Source: Acinetobacter defluvii (GTDB lineage Bacteria; Pseudomonadota; Gammaproteobacteria; Pseudomonadales; Moraxellaceae). Taken from it: a stretch of 64,000 nt of DNA. The notes beneath the pieces were generated by a model that worked only from the letters and a program-made list of their open reading frames with translations, searched no databases and was not told the DNA's origin. The stretch is taken from positions 12,886 through 76,885 of the forward strand of contig NZ_CP029389.2 in the NCBI RefSeq assembly GCF_001704615.3, written 5' to 3'. Below, one piece after another: positions 51,601 through 60,416 of this stretch. How positions within the stretch are numbered: position 1 is the first letter of the stretch; the number at the start of each line of letters is the position of its first letter. The translations under genes and the position numbers were made by a program.

Positions 51601-54600
51601 TTGGCTGTTTGTACGTTGGCAATGGTGTGCAATGCATTTTTAAGCAACTCAACGTTTTTAAAACCTGTAAAAGTTTCTTCGTTTTTCAAATAACCTGTAA
51701 TATCTTTGCTTTGAAGTAATTCGGTGTGAGCAAAGGTACTTAGGAAGTCATCAACTGAATTAATTGCTGCACCGCCTAACATGCGGCGTGCTTTATCATC
51801 CCCAACGGCAAGCGATAACATGGTTATAATTTCAGCGGGACTGTTGGTGATTGGTGTTGCTGTAAGTAATACTACGCCGTCATTTAACTCATTCTGACCG
51901 CGTACATACCATGACTTCACTTTTGCAGAAATGGCACGACTTGATAACTGACTTTCAGCAAGCAATGAAAGCCCAGAAATACGCTGAAAATTAGAATCAC
52001 CTTCAGCAGAATCACCATTTTTAAACATTTGGGCTTCATCAAACACAATACTATCAATGCTTAAATCTTCAAAAAATGGATATTGCCCTTTATTTTTCTG
52101 CAAAATACCTTCTTTTTTTGCGATAAATGCATTGGCTTTTTCAATATCCTTGTCTTTTTCTAAACCATCCAATTTAAATCCGTAAAAATCCATAATTGTT
52201 TGGTCTTTTAACGGGATCATCGTAAATGCATCGGATGTAATGATGATTTTACGGTATGGCTTAGATAATAATAAGTTTAGATCCTTTGGATAATTACCTG
52301 ATTTAATCCCATCTAAACGGTTTTCATCACTACCAATTACTAAAACATCATCCACATTATCCAGACACATTTTCATGTCTTTGTACCATTTTGAAATGGT
52401 ATGACTTGGCACAACAAACATGGTGCGTTTTTTAACGCCGATATTGTGCATAGCTTGCGTTACAGCGATGGAAGTCATGGTTTTACCCAATCCCACATCA
52501 AAAGCTGTAATCCCCTCAAAACGGCGTGATAAACGGCGTACTTCTTCGTTTTGGTAGGTATTCATGCCTTTGAACGTATCAAGCTTTGGATTAAAGCCTG
52601 TAATTTCTAAAGGACTATCATCTAACTCTGTCGTCATCTCCTTATGTTTTGGATCGTTAATCTTTTGATTTAACAGATCCATAAAGCCTACATTCGATTG
52701 CAGATATGCGTTAAATGTTGAATCCATTTCTTTTGCATATTCCAACAATTCAGCATAAATAAAATCAAACTGGGCTTGTGTCAGTGAGTCTTTTTTGGCT
52801 TTGATATGGAAATTTGAACCGTTATTTAATGAATCTAATATACGATTTAAAAAATATGCCTGAACTCGTTGATCTTTACGGGCTTTATCTGCGCCATCAT
52901 ATTTATAGCGTCTTAAAACAAAATCTAAGCTTTCTGCTTTCTGCGCTAATGTAATTTTCCCATCTAAATCAGTGACAACATCAGCCCCACCGTATGCACC
53001 TAAAAAGTCGGCTTTGGTTTGGAAATCCACGTTTGTTGCACGTAAACCAAGATTCAATTTGGTTACATCAACATTGTTCGTAAATTCAAAGGATTTTTGG
53101 CGTTGTTTGATCAGTTTGCCTTTAACTTCTGGATCTGTAGCGTTTTTGATTTGCTCATCAATACGTGCCAAGAAATCGCCGTGATTGCCTGTGTAATAAT
53201 CACGATTTAAGGATACTTTTGTACCATCGGCATTGATTGCATAGTCATCATTGGTTAATGGGTTAAAATTAGGATCTGATTTGCGGATTTCAGCAATATC
53301 AACCATCCAATTGTCTGCCTGTCCACGATAAATCGCATTTTCATAAGCTTCTTTGGCATTAAGCTGAATGTTTAAATTGATTGATTTACCGTACCAATGA
53401 TCTGATAAACCATTTATCCCATTACCATCAAATGCAATTTTGGCTTGGCGTAACTCGGTTTTAAACAAAGCGTGTTTGATTTGGTTTTGGTTTACCAGTA
53501 CCGCATGTGTAACCATACCTGACGTTAATTCTGGAAATGCTGCTGCATAATTATCAACACGACCTACTGTATCTAATACATGTTTGACTGCTAAAATTAC
53601 CAACCAGGCATTAAAATTAGCGTGTTGTTTTGGCTGACTTACGACATTAGAAAGCTTTTGTACCCATTCAGGTAGGGTTTTACCTGAAGATTGGCAATAA
53701 CCGATCATTTGCGTCAAGTGATTATGAGTCATACGCGCATTATATGCAGCCAATGGATTTTCAAAGTCAGATTCATGATTAAAACGCGCAATAGTTTTTG
53801 ATGGTATCCACTTTCCATTTTGGTACTCAAAAGTAGTACCCGCCATGACACGCACATCACCTTCTTGTACTGGCAAAGCTTGTGGTACTTCAGCTAGGTT
53901 TAAAGCTTCAAAATCAATACGACTATCAGGAAAGCGTTTAATTAATTTAAGAATATTTGACAAGCTATCATTATTAACAACTGTTTCGATTTCTTGCGCT
54001 TTATTTCGGAAATTAGCCAATTTGGTAATTTCACCCAATACAAATTTTTTACCTTCTGTTTTGAAATATTTACCGTCAATAATATTTTTATCTAAAACAC
54101 GGGCTTCAGCTAAAGTTTCTAAGCCGCCATTTTCATAAAGTTGTTGGATTTTATCGGTCATTTCTTCGCTATGTTTGCGATAAACCAATAGATCCGTTAC
54201 AACATCTGCACCTGTACTATGGAAAATACTTGTAGGCAAACGATATGCACCAACCAATTCAGCTTTAAGTGAAATTTGATGACGGAATTTGCGGAATGAT
54301 GCACCAGTCATTAATTTGGTATGTGCAATGAAAATTGCTAATTTACCGTGTTTTAGTTTGTCGATTGAACGTTTTACAAAATAAGAATCTAGCGGATCTT
54401 TGTCGTAAATATCATATTGTGGATTAGCCCCACGATCTGCATTAGAACCAAACGGCACGTTGGTAATGATGGCATCATAGGTATTATCTTCGGTTTGTGC
54501 TGCAACCTTCTCAAAAGGACTCACAATAACATGGTGATTGCTTTCATCATTGACCAATGCATTGATTTTCCCTGATACTTCACTCAATTCAACACTTTGC

Positions 54601-55028
54601 ATTACTACATTTTCAGGACGACCCGCAGCAAAAATACCTGTTCCCGCTGAAGGATCTAACACCAACCCACCATCAAAGCCCATTTCTTTGAGCATGACCC
54701 ACATCTGGTCGGCTAAAGGTTTAGGTGTAAAGTATTCATATTGACTGCCTTTAACGCCCTCTACTTCTAAATTACCGCCTTTCCCTGTGTATTTAGATAA
54801 GATTTCTTTTTGTTCCTCTGTGGCGCGTTCCCCAGTACCATCAATTAAACGCATCGTTTCAACTGCTTTATTGTTGGCTTTTTGGCGTACCGATGGGGTA
54901 ACTTTGGTTTCTTTAAAACCGTAACGACCTTTTGGATTTGGCAGCGGGTTAAGCTGTTCTTTCATTTTGCGGCTTGCTTCGATAAAAGTATCTAAAGCAC
55001 TTAAAACAGACGGGTTATTCTTAGGCAT
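48648..55028 (-). CDS. darB: DarB-like methyltransferase-helicase (antirestriction)
   Basis: The 2126-residue protein carries an N6-adenine methyltransferase at residues ~95-350, with motif I DPSAGTG (125-131) and motif IV NVPFG (190-194). A superfamily 2/SNF2-like helicase follows at ~820-1500, with GLGKT (~845), DEAQ (~997), LTATPITNSP (~1058) and the QQRNGRGIRQGN motif VI (~1461). A long C-terminal region of unknown fold ends it. P1 DarB (2255 residues) has the same layout, is packaged in the virion and protects incoming DNA from type I restriction. The gene has its own late box and belongs with the DdrB- and DarA-like genes. Confidence 0.88.
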   Translation of the reverse strand: MPKNNPSVLSALDTFIEASRKMKEQLNPLPNPKGRYGFKETKVTPSVRQKANNKAVETMRLIDGTGERATEEQKEILSKYTGKGGNLEVEGVKGSQYEYFTPKPLADQMWVMLKEMGFDGGLVLDPSAGTGIFAAGRPENVVMQSVELSEVSGKINALVNDESNHHVIVSPFEKVAAQTEDNTYDAIITNVPFGSNADRGANPQYDIYDKDPLDSYFVKRSIDKLKHGKLAIFIAHTKLMTGASFRKFRHQISLKAELVGAYRLPTSIFHSTGADVVTDLLVYRKHSEEMTDKIQQLYENGGLETLAEARVLDKNIIDGKYFKTEGKKFVLGEITKLANFRNKAQEIETVVNNDSLSNILKLIKRFPDSRIDFEALNLAEVPQALPVQEGDVRVMAGTTFEYQNGKWIPSKTIARFNHESDFENPLAAYNARMTHNHLTQMIGYCQSSGKTLPEWVQKLSNVVSQPKQHANFNAWLVILAVKHVLDTVGRVDNYAAAFPELTSGMVTHAVLVNQNQIKHALFKTELRQAKIAFDGNGINGLSDHWYGKSINLNIQLNAKEAYENAIYRGQADNWMVDIAEIRKSDPNFNPLTNDDYAINADGTKVSLNRDYYTGNHGDFLARIDEQIKNATDPEVKGKLIKQRQKSFEFTNNVDVTKLNLGLRATNVDFQTKADFLGAYGGADVVTDLDGKITLAQKAESLDFVLRRYKYDGADKARKDQRVQAYFLNRILDSLNNGSNFHIKAKKDSLTQAQFDFIYAELLEYAKEMDSTFNAYLQSNVGFMDLLNQKINDPKHKEMTTELDDSPLEITGFNPKLDTFKGMNTYQNEEVRRLSRRFEGITAFDVGLGKTMTSIAVTQAMHNIGVKKRTMFVVPSHTISKWYKDMKMCLDNVDDVLVIGSDENRLDGIKSGNYPKDLNLLLSKPYRKIIITSDAFTMIPLKDQTIMDFYGFKLDGLEKDKDIEKANAFIAKKEGILQKNKGQYPFFEDLSIDSIVFDEAQMFKNGDSAEGDSNFQRISGLSLLAESQLSSRAISAKVKSWYVRGQNELNDGVVLLTATPITNSPAEIITMLSLAVGDDKARRMLGGAAINSVDDFLSTFAHTELLQSKDITGYLKNEETFTGFKNVELLKNALHTIANVQTAKERGLKIPDQEDVKTQIDLPESEKNVLDMMKDAYMTARQVTKGGGLGVSEDAMENLDKISEMLGEPIDLIASPFNLISKMSDIILMGEDIAVTRSFVVDIDANSIPLAGKVADLFNKKTIKVETERTFPLVQPEDMRVKRMAKDFGDNTLYEVTARCFVDEDKNQLRLTVNDSKAIATLLEIADKEKLSVKPKLSAKVQSFLENFKLELANPLYNGHSKQLVFCDTVSMHHIIKKALVVYCGVPAAKIAILNAQTKPDGKVGKPSTDDVQTIQDEFAESNFTVVIANKKADTGIDLQKGTQAIHHLTTGWTPDSLQQRNGRGIRQGNTQKSVRVYFYNANGTFDEYKVQVVSGKANWIDHLMDKKEDTEGTVKVSQALSDDEYDLMIQADSPEKVTELLKEREIREQKNRRDRAIKQSTLLGNIAKKAAENAGQTKEQVISDQIKADYRKYALLMMEDDKAKTSEERAEILKRKQDLIKPYDGVLSNNIVINWDKSFAWKVQQKSIDYMSVESLSGSYFGSADQVRTMPQRIIDSENGELYQRFKDSHESIQRMAETSLKQYLDYADSPFTQIEKQALFDGTAVLLEDGTVRKSGDICQATVGGKLLYGVFRVDDGVEISPRLSTTSWVTPKDIAPIAPQDRQKAIDDFVEFEKAEMSSRNVYSYESLSERDATDIRRFSSIFPEVEAAVTKALTKEQAQWIDQDTTVRLRSIKIKSGLYYWHESIFNELHVDNPDLVKTYNSKFDGLIKDVVLDDDRVPCLVIPNVKLNDFVRDSLKNDVFMLDEIFYIAQKHNHKIKFRDPSSSKAAHEYFLENQSQVNTKIIEQINNNDGSRLYPFDTVLSDEQKTDIAKLIAVNSLLEAENSEVFLNSVMNTHTFKELLKKYAVDASSPEGIVKKYTKLHTGLGRFKNQKITGVAFIGNGSFGNAFRTDYKDRMKTYATSQRKSYVWDGKNTRWIVEPEVMLWMMQQDWFKLDAVDFFEE

Positions 55029-55085
55029 TTTGACAACTCAAAATAGAAAAAATCCTTTCGAGTTTGATTTGTTATAAAAAATGCG

Positions 55086-55101
55086 TTTTTCGATATTCCA
55101 A
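55086..55101 (-). promoter_or_regulatory. Late box 8 (before DarB-like gene)
   Basis: The minus strand reads TTGGAATATCGAAAAA, with TATAAC 17 nt after GGAATA. It lies ~60-73 bp before the start at 55028. A short stem (CAAACTC with GAGTTG) follows. Confidence 0.6.
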
Positions 55102-55106
55102 TAATA

Positions 55107-55139
55107 AAATATGATTAATCATAAAATCATATTTATGAT
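55107..55139. promoter_or_regulatory. TCATAAATATGA-type operator H
   Basis: ATATGATTAATCATAAAATC and TCATATTTATGAT lie just upstream of the late box of the DarB-like gene. Confidence 0.5.
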
Positions 55140-55143
55140 AATT

Positions 55144-55167
55144 AAAAAACCCCCGACTTGCGGGGGA
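55144..55167 (-). terminator. Terminator after the DdrB-like gene
   Basis: CCCCCG and CGGGGG form a stem followed by a T-run on the minus strand. Confidence 0.8.
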
Positions 55168-55172
55168 ATTTT

Positions 55173-56471
55173 TTAAGCAATCAATCCTTTCAAAGCTTTT
55201 TTTTCAATTTCTTCTTGCAACAATGCACCTAAACTTACAGGATCAACGGGCGACCCTGCACGGCGTATAGCTGATTTAATGATTTGCCAATTAATATCTT
55301 CATCATGAAAAATAATACACGGGATCATACGCTCTTTACGACTTTCAGCCAAAGCCATACGCTCATGCCCATGCACCATGTAATACTGATTCATGCGTTC
55401 ATATACCACAATAGGATCTTCACGACTAATTTTGGCTTCTTTTAGTTCTGGTGCATTTTCTGTAATGATTTTAGATACAGGCAAAAACTCGTAAATACCA
55501 TCCGCAGACCATGCATCATAGAAAGCACCCACTGAATAATCTGTTTGATACTTCAAATCTTCTAAAAATTGAAGTAATCCTTCATACGAATATTCAATAA
55601 TTTGCCCCATTCCCGCCCAATGTTCATCGTAATGTTCACGATAGACTTGTGCTGCAACAACACGGGACGGCGCACCAATAATAACTTTATGTTCATCAAA
55701 ATCACCGTTTTCATCATTTTGAAAAATGACAAAATATGGACCAATGTATGCGGGACTAACACCTGGTAAAACAAATACGTCTACTTCATCACCGTCTGCG
55801 CCTTTTGTACCTTCAATGTAACCATAATGTGCCGTCATTTCAGTTTGCCACTCTACACCGCTTGAAGATGTACCAGAACGTACCGACCCGATAGGATTTT
55901 CAATCGCAATGTTCAAACCATTGATTTTGATTTTCCCTGTTTGATAATTATTGTCGATTAAGTCTTGTTGGCTTGGATCTACGGTACTGATTGCACTTGT
56001 ATCCGCCGTTTGTGCCAAAATATCGTTAATTTCAATACTTTCAACATGCTCTGGACTTAACAAATCTGATAAGTCATGTGACATTTTAAGAAAGTCATTT
56101 TTTTCATCTGTGGTCATAGAGTCGAAAAATGATTCACTATTTAGTTGATCTGCTACGACTTCAGCAGCTTGCAATAAAATACTGGGTACAACCAAATTAC
56201 CATCTAAGATCTGTTTTGTACTCGCAATTGCACCGCCTAACGTATCGAGCGTGATTTCATTCGAGTTCACAATTGCTTCAAACGGCGATAAATCAACACT
56301 AGGGGCTTCGGTAGTCTGTTGACTACCTGAACCCATTAATAACGCTGTAATCTCTGTTAATCGCTTAGAAAGCTTAATTTTCTCTAAAGCTTTAGGCGAA
56401 CCATTTAGCAAAGTATCAACAATGCTTGTACTTTCTTTGGAAAGCTTAATTTTCTCAAGTGGCTTCAACAT
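55173..56471 (-). CDS. DdrB-like virion protein with a ParB-like domain
   Basis: The 432-residue protein starts with two LEKIKLSK repeats (residues ~5-12 and ~29-36). Residues ~175-260 (NPIGSVRSGTSSSGVEW, YGYIEGTKGADGDEVDVFVL) match a pyrophosphatase-like domain found in P1 DdrB-type and other polyvalent proteins. The C-terminal part (IVVYERMNQYYMVHGHERMA) is a ParB-like nuclease-type domain. DdrB is part of the dar antirestriction set of P1. It lies between the DarA-like and DarB-like genes. Confidence 0.75.
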   Translation of the reverse strand: MLKPLEKIKLSKESTSIVDTLLNGSPKALEKIKLSKRLTEITALLMGSGSQQTTEAPSVDLSPFEAIVNSNEITLDTLGGAIASTKQILDGNLVVPSILLQAAEVVADQLNSESFFDSMTTDEKNDFLKMSHDLSDLLSPEHVESIEINDILAQTADTSAISTVDPSQQDLIDNNYQTGKIKINGLNIAIENPIGSVRSGTSSSGVEWQTEMTAHYGYIEGTKGADGDEVDVFVLPGVSPAYIGPYFVIFQNDENGDFDEHKVIIGAPSRVVAAQVYREHYDEHWAGMGQIIEYSYEGLLQFLEDLKYQTDYSVGAFYDAWSADGIYEFLPVSKIITENAPELKEAKISREDPIVVYERMNQYYMVHGHERMALAESRKERMIPCIIFHDEDINWQIIKSAIRRAGSPVDPVSLGALLQEEIEKKALKGLIA

Positions 56472-56474
56472 GGT

Positions 56475-59400
56475 TTACCCCGCACGTTTTGCATTTTCAA
56501 TTGCAAATGCTGCATAGGCATCTGCCGCTTGTTCAAATAAAGGCTCAAGTTCTGGCGGTAAATTCTCGCCAATTTGCTCTAAACGCTCCCCTACATCTTG
56601 ACCAGACAAATCAATCGCACCTTGAATCACTTGATTTAAGTACGCTTCATCGGGTGATTGTTCTGGTGTGGCTGCGGTTTCAGGTTGCGCTGCTGTGCCT
56701 GGTATTACTTCTTCAGGCTGTTGTTCTGGTACTGCGGTTTCAGGTTTCCACGCACCCAATTCAATTAAAGCATTTTCAAATGATCCGTAAATTTGATTAG
56801 ATGCTTTGATCATGCGTTCCAGTGAGCGATATGTTTTATTATTTTGAAATGGGTAATAACTATCTCCATTAACAAACTTAAAGCGCATAATTGCACCAAC
56901 TTTGGTTGGTTGTGGACGAAAACCTTTTTTCATCCAATCTAAAATCAAATATTTATCATCTTTTAATGCATTCCAAATACTCACAATTTCAAGCTTAATA
57001 TCGTTTAGAGTTTCTTGCTGTTTTGCTTTTACGCGTTCAATTTCAGCTTGTTTTTGCTGTTCAGTAAATGCTTGCTGTTGTTCTGCTGTAAAATGTTCAA
57101 GTGCGTATTGCTCTAAAGCTTCTTGCGATGCTTTTTTGCCTTTTGAACCTAAAACTACTTTGCCATTTGTGTGAATTGCGAATAATTGGCGTGACATGCT
57201 ATTTGCTGTATTGATTAATGAATTAGATACAGCAGCGAACTCGGCAATAGATTGGTCTGCACCTAAAAATTTAAGACTTGTGTTTGCCACAAATTTAAAG
57301 GCATCTGCTGTATTCCAATCAATACCATTTTTTTCAATGTGTTTTTGAATAAAATCCATGCCTTTTTTAAACTTTTCTTGATCTAATTCAGGCGGGATCT
57401 GGTTCTCCCAATTATTAATCAAGTCTTGTTCTTCTTGGCTTTTAGCTGCAATACTACTTAAAAAGTCATTTAAGGTATTCACCGCCCAATTCGCAGATAC
57501 TTGCAAATCATCTACAACGGTACTGCTCGCACTTTGGAATGATGCTTGATAGCCGCCTTGATCTTGTTCAAATATTTTAACAGATACAGACTGTGGCAAG
57601 TCTTGATGATTTACAGCCCAGTAACCCTTAGACATTTCTGTAAAAGCAAAACCTTCAGGCACTTGAATATCAGCTTGTGAACCCGCTTTATTTTCTGATT
57701 CTGTTGGTTCTGTTGCATTCTCTATGCCTAGAACATCATCACCTGACATTAATTTTAGACGGTTTTTTACATAATCCCACCCGCCGTCACCATAAATAGC
57801 CGTACCCATTGGAATATAGCGACCCGCTATCCAACGCTTAATACTTTCAATATCTCCAACCGTTTCACCGCCCACACTATCTTCTTGTCCAAAGACTTCA
57901 TAAATACCGTCTTGAACCAATGTTAGTTTGATTTTACCAACGGGTTTACGTGCTTTGGGGTTTGTGCTTTTTAAGGCATATTCGGTCACATTATTTGAAG
58001 CTGCATTTTGATCTGCTTGTTCTTGTGTGTTTTCAGACTGTTGTTCTGGCACTGGATCAACGGCGGGTTTTATATCATTTAAATTTAATTCGACAAGTTT
58101 CTGAAAATCAGAAAATTTAATACCTTGTGGTAAATCAAATTTAATATAAGCCATTGCGTTTTTAATCAATTCCGCTTTGCCACGATTATCTTCATCAGCG
58201 TAATATTTCATTTCAGCATCTTTTGCTACTTCCGCTGCCATTACTTCAATATCATACTGATCATTAATTCGAGAAACCGTGTTTTTTGATAGTTCAGAAT
58301 TAACAAAATCAATGATTTCATCTTCACTTTCAGATACAAAAACTTGTTTATTATCAATTGCAACAACTGATTTTTTCCCTGTCCAGTCTATGCTAACAGC
58401 AATGTTTTCTTTAGAAAGTCCATTTAATCCATTTTCTGCTGTAAATCCTAAATTTTTTAGTCTTTCCATTAATGTTTGCATTTTATGATCTGGCGTTACA
58501 TCGGCATTATTATTGTGCTGCTTTTCAGCCATAAATTCATCAATCTTTGCCTGTTGATCAGCGATTTGCTGTTCGATATTAAGCAATGCTTGTTTTTTTT
58601 CATCAACAAGGGCTTGAGATTCTTGCAATTCACGATCAATACGCAAACGCTCACCTGCTGCGCGTTGAAAGCGACCATGATTTTTAACTAAAAGCTGCAT
58701 CATGCGCTTTGCAATCAGTGTATAGCGTGTTGATTCTTTGGCTTTCGGCTGTAAAGCTGCTGTTACATCGCGTTTATTTAGCATCCATTTCCATGAAGTC
58801 AAAATATCGGACGGCGTAAGCTTGGCGGGTGTACTGTCTGGGTTATTGAACAATACGGTGACGGTCTGCGTATCATTCATTTCAAAAATTACACCAACAT
58901 TGACCACTCCATTTTTTTTAAATGGTGCAATAGGTGTAACGTTTTCAACATTAAATTCATGATCACCCTGTTTTCGTAAAGCATCGCCAAGTCTTTTAAT
59001 AACTCGGTCAAACTGCTTATATTCAAGCATCATGGCATCAGTCAACATGCCTTCTGTGCCGTCAAGTAAATCAACAATAAGGTCCTGTGGTGTAACATGC
59101 TCTAAAAGTTCGTCATGATCATCATGGCGAACCATATCAAGTAAAAACTCACCAACTCGCCCATTGTGCGATGTGATCTGTTCTTCGTCCCATGACGGCG
59201 TTATTTTAGTGACACGATGATTAAAGTGATTTGCATCATCTAACAGTAAAAATTTTGTATTACCTGGTGTAGTTTTTTCATTTAAAAAACGTTCTAAACC
59301 ACCATTTGTTAATACATGGCTACTGTGAATTACGCTATCTGTTAAAATTGGCTGAAAATAACGTTCAATCAATTCATTTTGCTGTTCTTCACTCACTGCA

Positions 59401-59636
59401 CCACGTACAGCAACATGATTTAAAAACAGTCCATTTTCATCAACTAAATTAAAGATATTCCAATGGTCTTGCTCAACTGCACCATCACATAAAATCGCGG
59501 GGATGTTTCGACCTTGCCCTTGTAACTCGCCAATGTTTGCGATGCAATGGTCTTGTGTAACCGTACCATTGGCAAACTGTATTGAACGGGTTGTCCCTGT
59601 TTTATGCTGTACCTTAAAAACATCATGTTTAGCCAT
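56475..59636 (-). CDS. DarA-like antirestriction protein
   Basis: The N-terminal ~300 residues (KHDVFKVQHKTGTTRSIQFA ... GTVTQDHCIANIGELQGQG) have the DarA_N-like pattern of proteins that enter the phage head and help exclude restriction. A coiled coil follows at ~345-390, then long acidic helical stretches and a Pro/Glu-rich end. At 1053 residues it is longer than P1 DarA. It is 3 bp upstream of the DdrB-like gene. The DarA call rests on the N-terminal pattern and context, so it is less sure than DarB. Confidence 0.6.
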   Translation of the reverse strand: MAKHDVFKVQHKTGTTRSIQFANGTVTQDHCIANIGELQGQGRNIPAILCDGAVEQDHWNIFNLVDENGLFLNHVAVRGAVSEEQQNELIERYFQPILTDSVIHSSHVLTNGGLERFLNEKTTPGNTKFLLLDDANHFNHRVTKITPSWDEEQITSHNGRVGEFLLDMVRHDDHDELLEHVTPQDLIVDLLDGTEGMLTDAMMLEYKQFDRVIKRLGDALRKQGDHEFNVENVTPIAPFKKNGVVNVGVIFEMNDTQTVTVLFNNPDSTPAKLTPSDILTSWKWMLNKRDVTAALQPKAKESTRYTLIAKRMMQLLVKNHGRFQRAAGERLRIDRELQESQALVDEKKQALLNIEQQIADQQAKIDEFMAEKQHNNNADVTPDHKMQTLMERLKNLGFTAENGLNGLSKENIAVSIDWTGKKSVVAIDNKQVFVSESEDEIIDFVNSELSKNTVSRINDQYDIEVMAAEVAKDAEMKYYADEDNRGKAELIKNAMAYIKFDLPQGIKFSDFQKLVELNLNDIKPAVDPVPEQQSENTQEQADQNAASNNVTEYALKSTNPKARKPVGKIKLTLVQDGIYEVFGQEDSVGGETVGDIESIKRWIAGRYIPMGTAIYGDGGWDYVKNRLKLMSGDDVLGIENATEPTESENKAGSQADIQVPEGFAFTEMSKGYWAVNHQDLPQSVSVKIFEQDQGGYQASFQSASSTVVDDLQVSANWAVNTLNDFLSSIAAKSQEEQDLINNWENQIPPELDQEKFKKGMDFIQKHIEKNGIDWNTADAFKFVANTSLKFLGADQSIAEFAAVSNSLINTANSMSRQLFAIHTNGKVVLGSKGKKASQEALEQYALEHFTAEQQQAFTEQQKQAEIERVKAKQQETLNDIKLEIVSIWNALKDDKYLILDWMKKGFRPQPTKVGAIMRFKFVNGDSYYPFQNNKTYRSLERMIKASNQIYGSFENALIELGAWKPETAVPEQQPEEVIPGTAAQPETAATPEQSPDEAYLNQVIQGAIDLSGQDVGERLEQIGENLPPELEPLFEQAADAYAAFAIENAKRAG

Positions 59637-59695
59637 CGTATGAAGCCCATTTTTTCAAAGAATGGACTTATCATTGACTAAATTTCTTTTATTAA

Positions 59696-59714
59696 TTTTT
59701 CGCTATTCCTACTT
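59696..59714 (-). promoter_or_regulatory. Late box 9 (before DarA-like gene)
   Basis: The minus strand reads AAGTAGGAATAGCGAAAAA about 60-78 bp before the start at 59636. It overlaps the end of the tube-like gene. A stem (GTCCATT with AATGGGC) follows before the start. Confidence 0.55.
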
Positions 59715-60416
59715 CCACTGATACGGTTTTAAAACCTTAAAACTAATTGGTACATCTAATATCTCAAAACTTTTAGATGTTAAACCATCTAAACTTGATT
59801 GAGTCGGCGCAACAATAAAATTACGTTCAGCCGCCGTAACTTGAAAACCAAATTTCTTAGAAAACAGCCCGATAGAAATTTCCATTGCATAAGTTGCGGG
59901 GGGATTAATTGTACCATCATCATTAATCATCGCTTTTCGTATCTGCATTAAGCTGTTAATAATTCGGCTATCACTGGTATCTAAAAGGGTCATTTGAATG
60001 TCTGGTTCACGCATACCTGTGAATGTATTGCTATAGTATGCCCCGACCTTGTTTTCATCAAATTCAGCATCTAGTAATGGTAAGCTTGTTTCAGTAACTA
60101 AAAAACCCGCTAAGTCATCTGCAAACAACGGTAAACCCACCAGATTGTCATTATAGGGTGCAAATTTCACCCAATAATGTGCTTTCATGAAATGCCCTAA
60201 ACTATATAATTCTTTATATCGAATTATTGCTTCAGCATTAGAAAACCCAGACCATTGGCGCAATTCAACTTGTTCAACTGTTTGGGAACTAAGATCTTCA
60301 GCTTGTTTATTCAAAACGGCTTCTTCAACGGTTTGACCTTTTTTATTTAATCCACCGCCGCCATTTTTCCCTAGTTGCCCACTTTTTCTAGTGCGTTTTT
60401 CGGTTGAGAAAGCCAT
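59709..60416 (-). CDS. Putative tail tube (gp19-like) protein
   Basis: After a basic, glycine-rich start, residues ~75-235 alternate strands in the order of contractile tail tubes (HYWVKFAPYNDNLVG, VGAYYSNTFTGM, TLLDTSDSRIINSLMQIR) and end in IPISFKVLKPYQW-like text (PISFKVLKPYQWK). A baseplate-tube junction protein is an alternative. It overlaps the portal stop by one base. Confidence 0.5.
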   Translation of the reverse strand: MAFSTEKRTRKSGQLGKNGGGGLNKKGQTVEEAVLNKQAEDLSSQTVEQVELRQWSGFSNAEAIIRYKELYSLGHFMKAHYWVKFAPYNDNLVGLPLFADDLAGFLVTETSLPLLDAEFDENKVGAYYSNTFTGMREPDIQMTLLDTSDSRIINSLMQIRKAMINDDGTINPPATYAMEISIGLFSKKFGFQVTAAERNFIVAPTQSSLDGLTSKSFEILDVPISFKVLKPYQWK

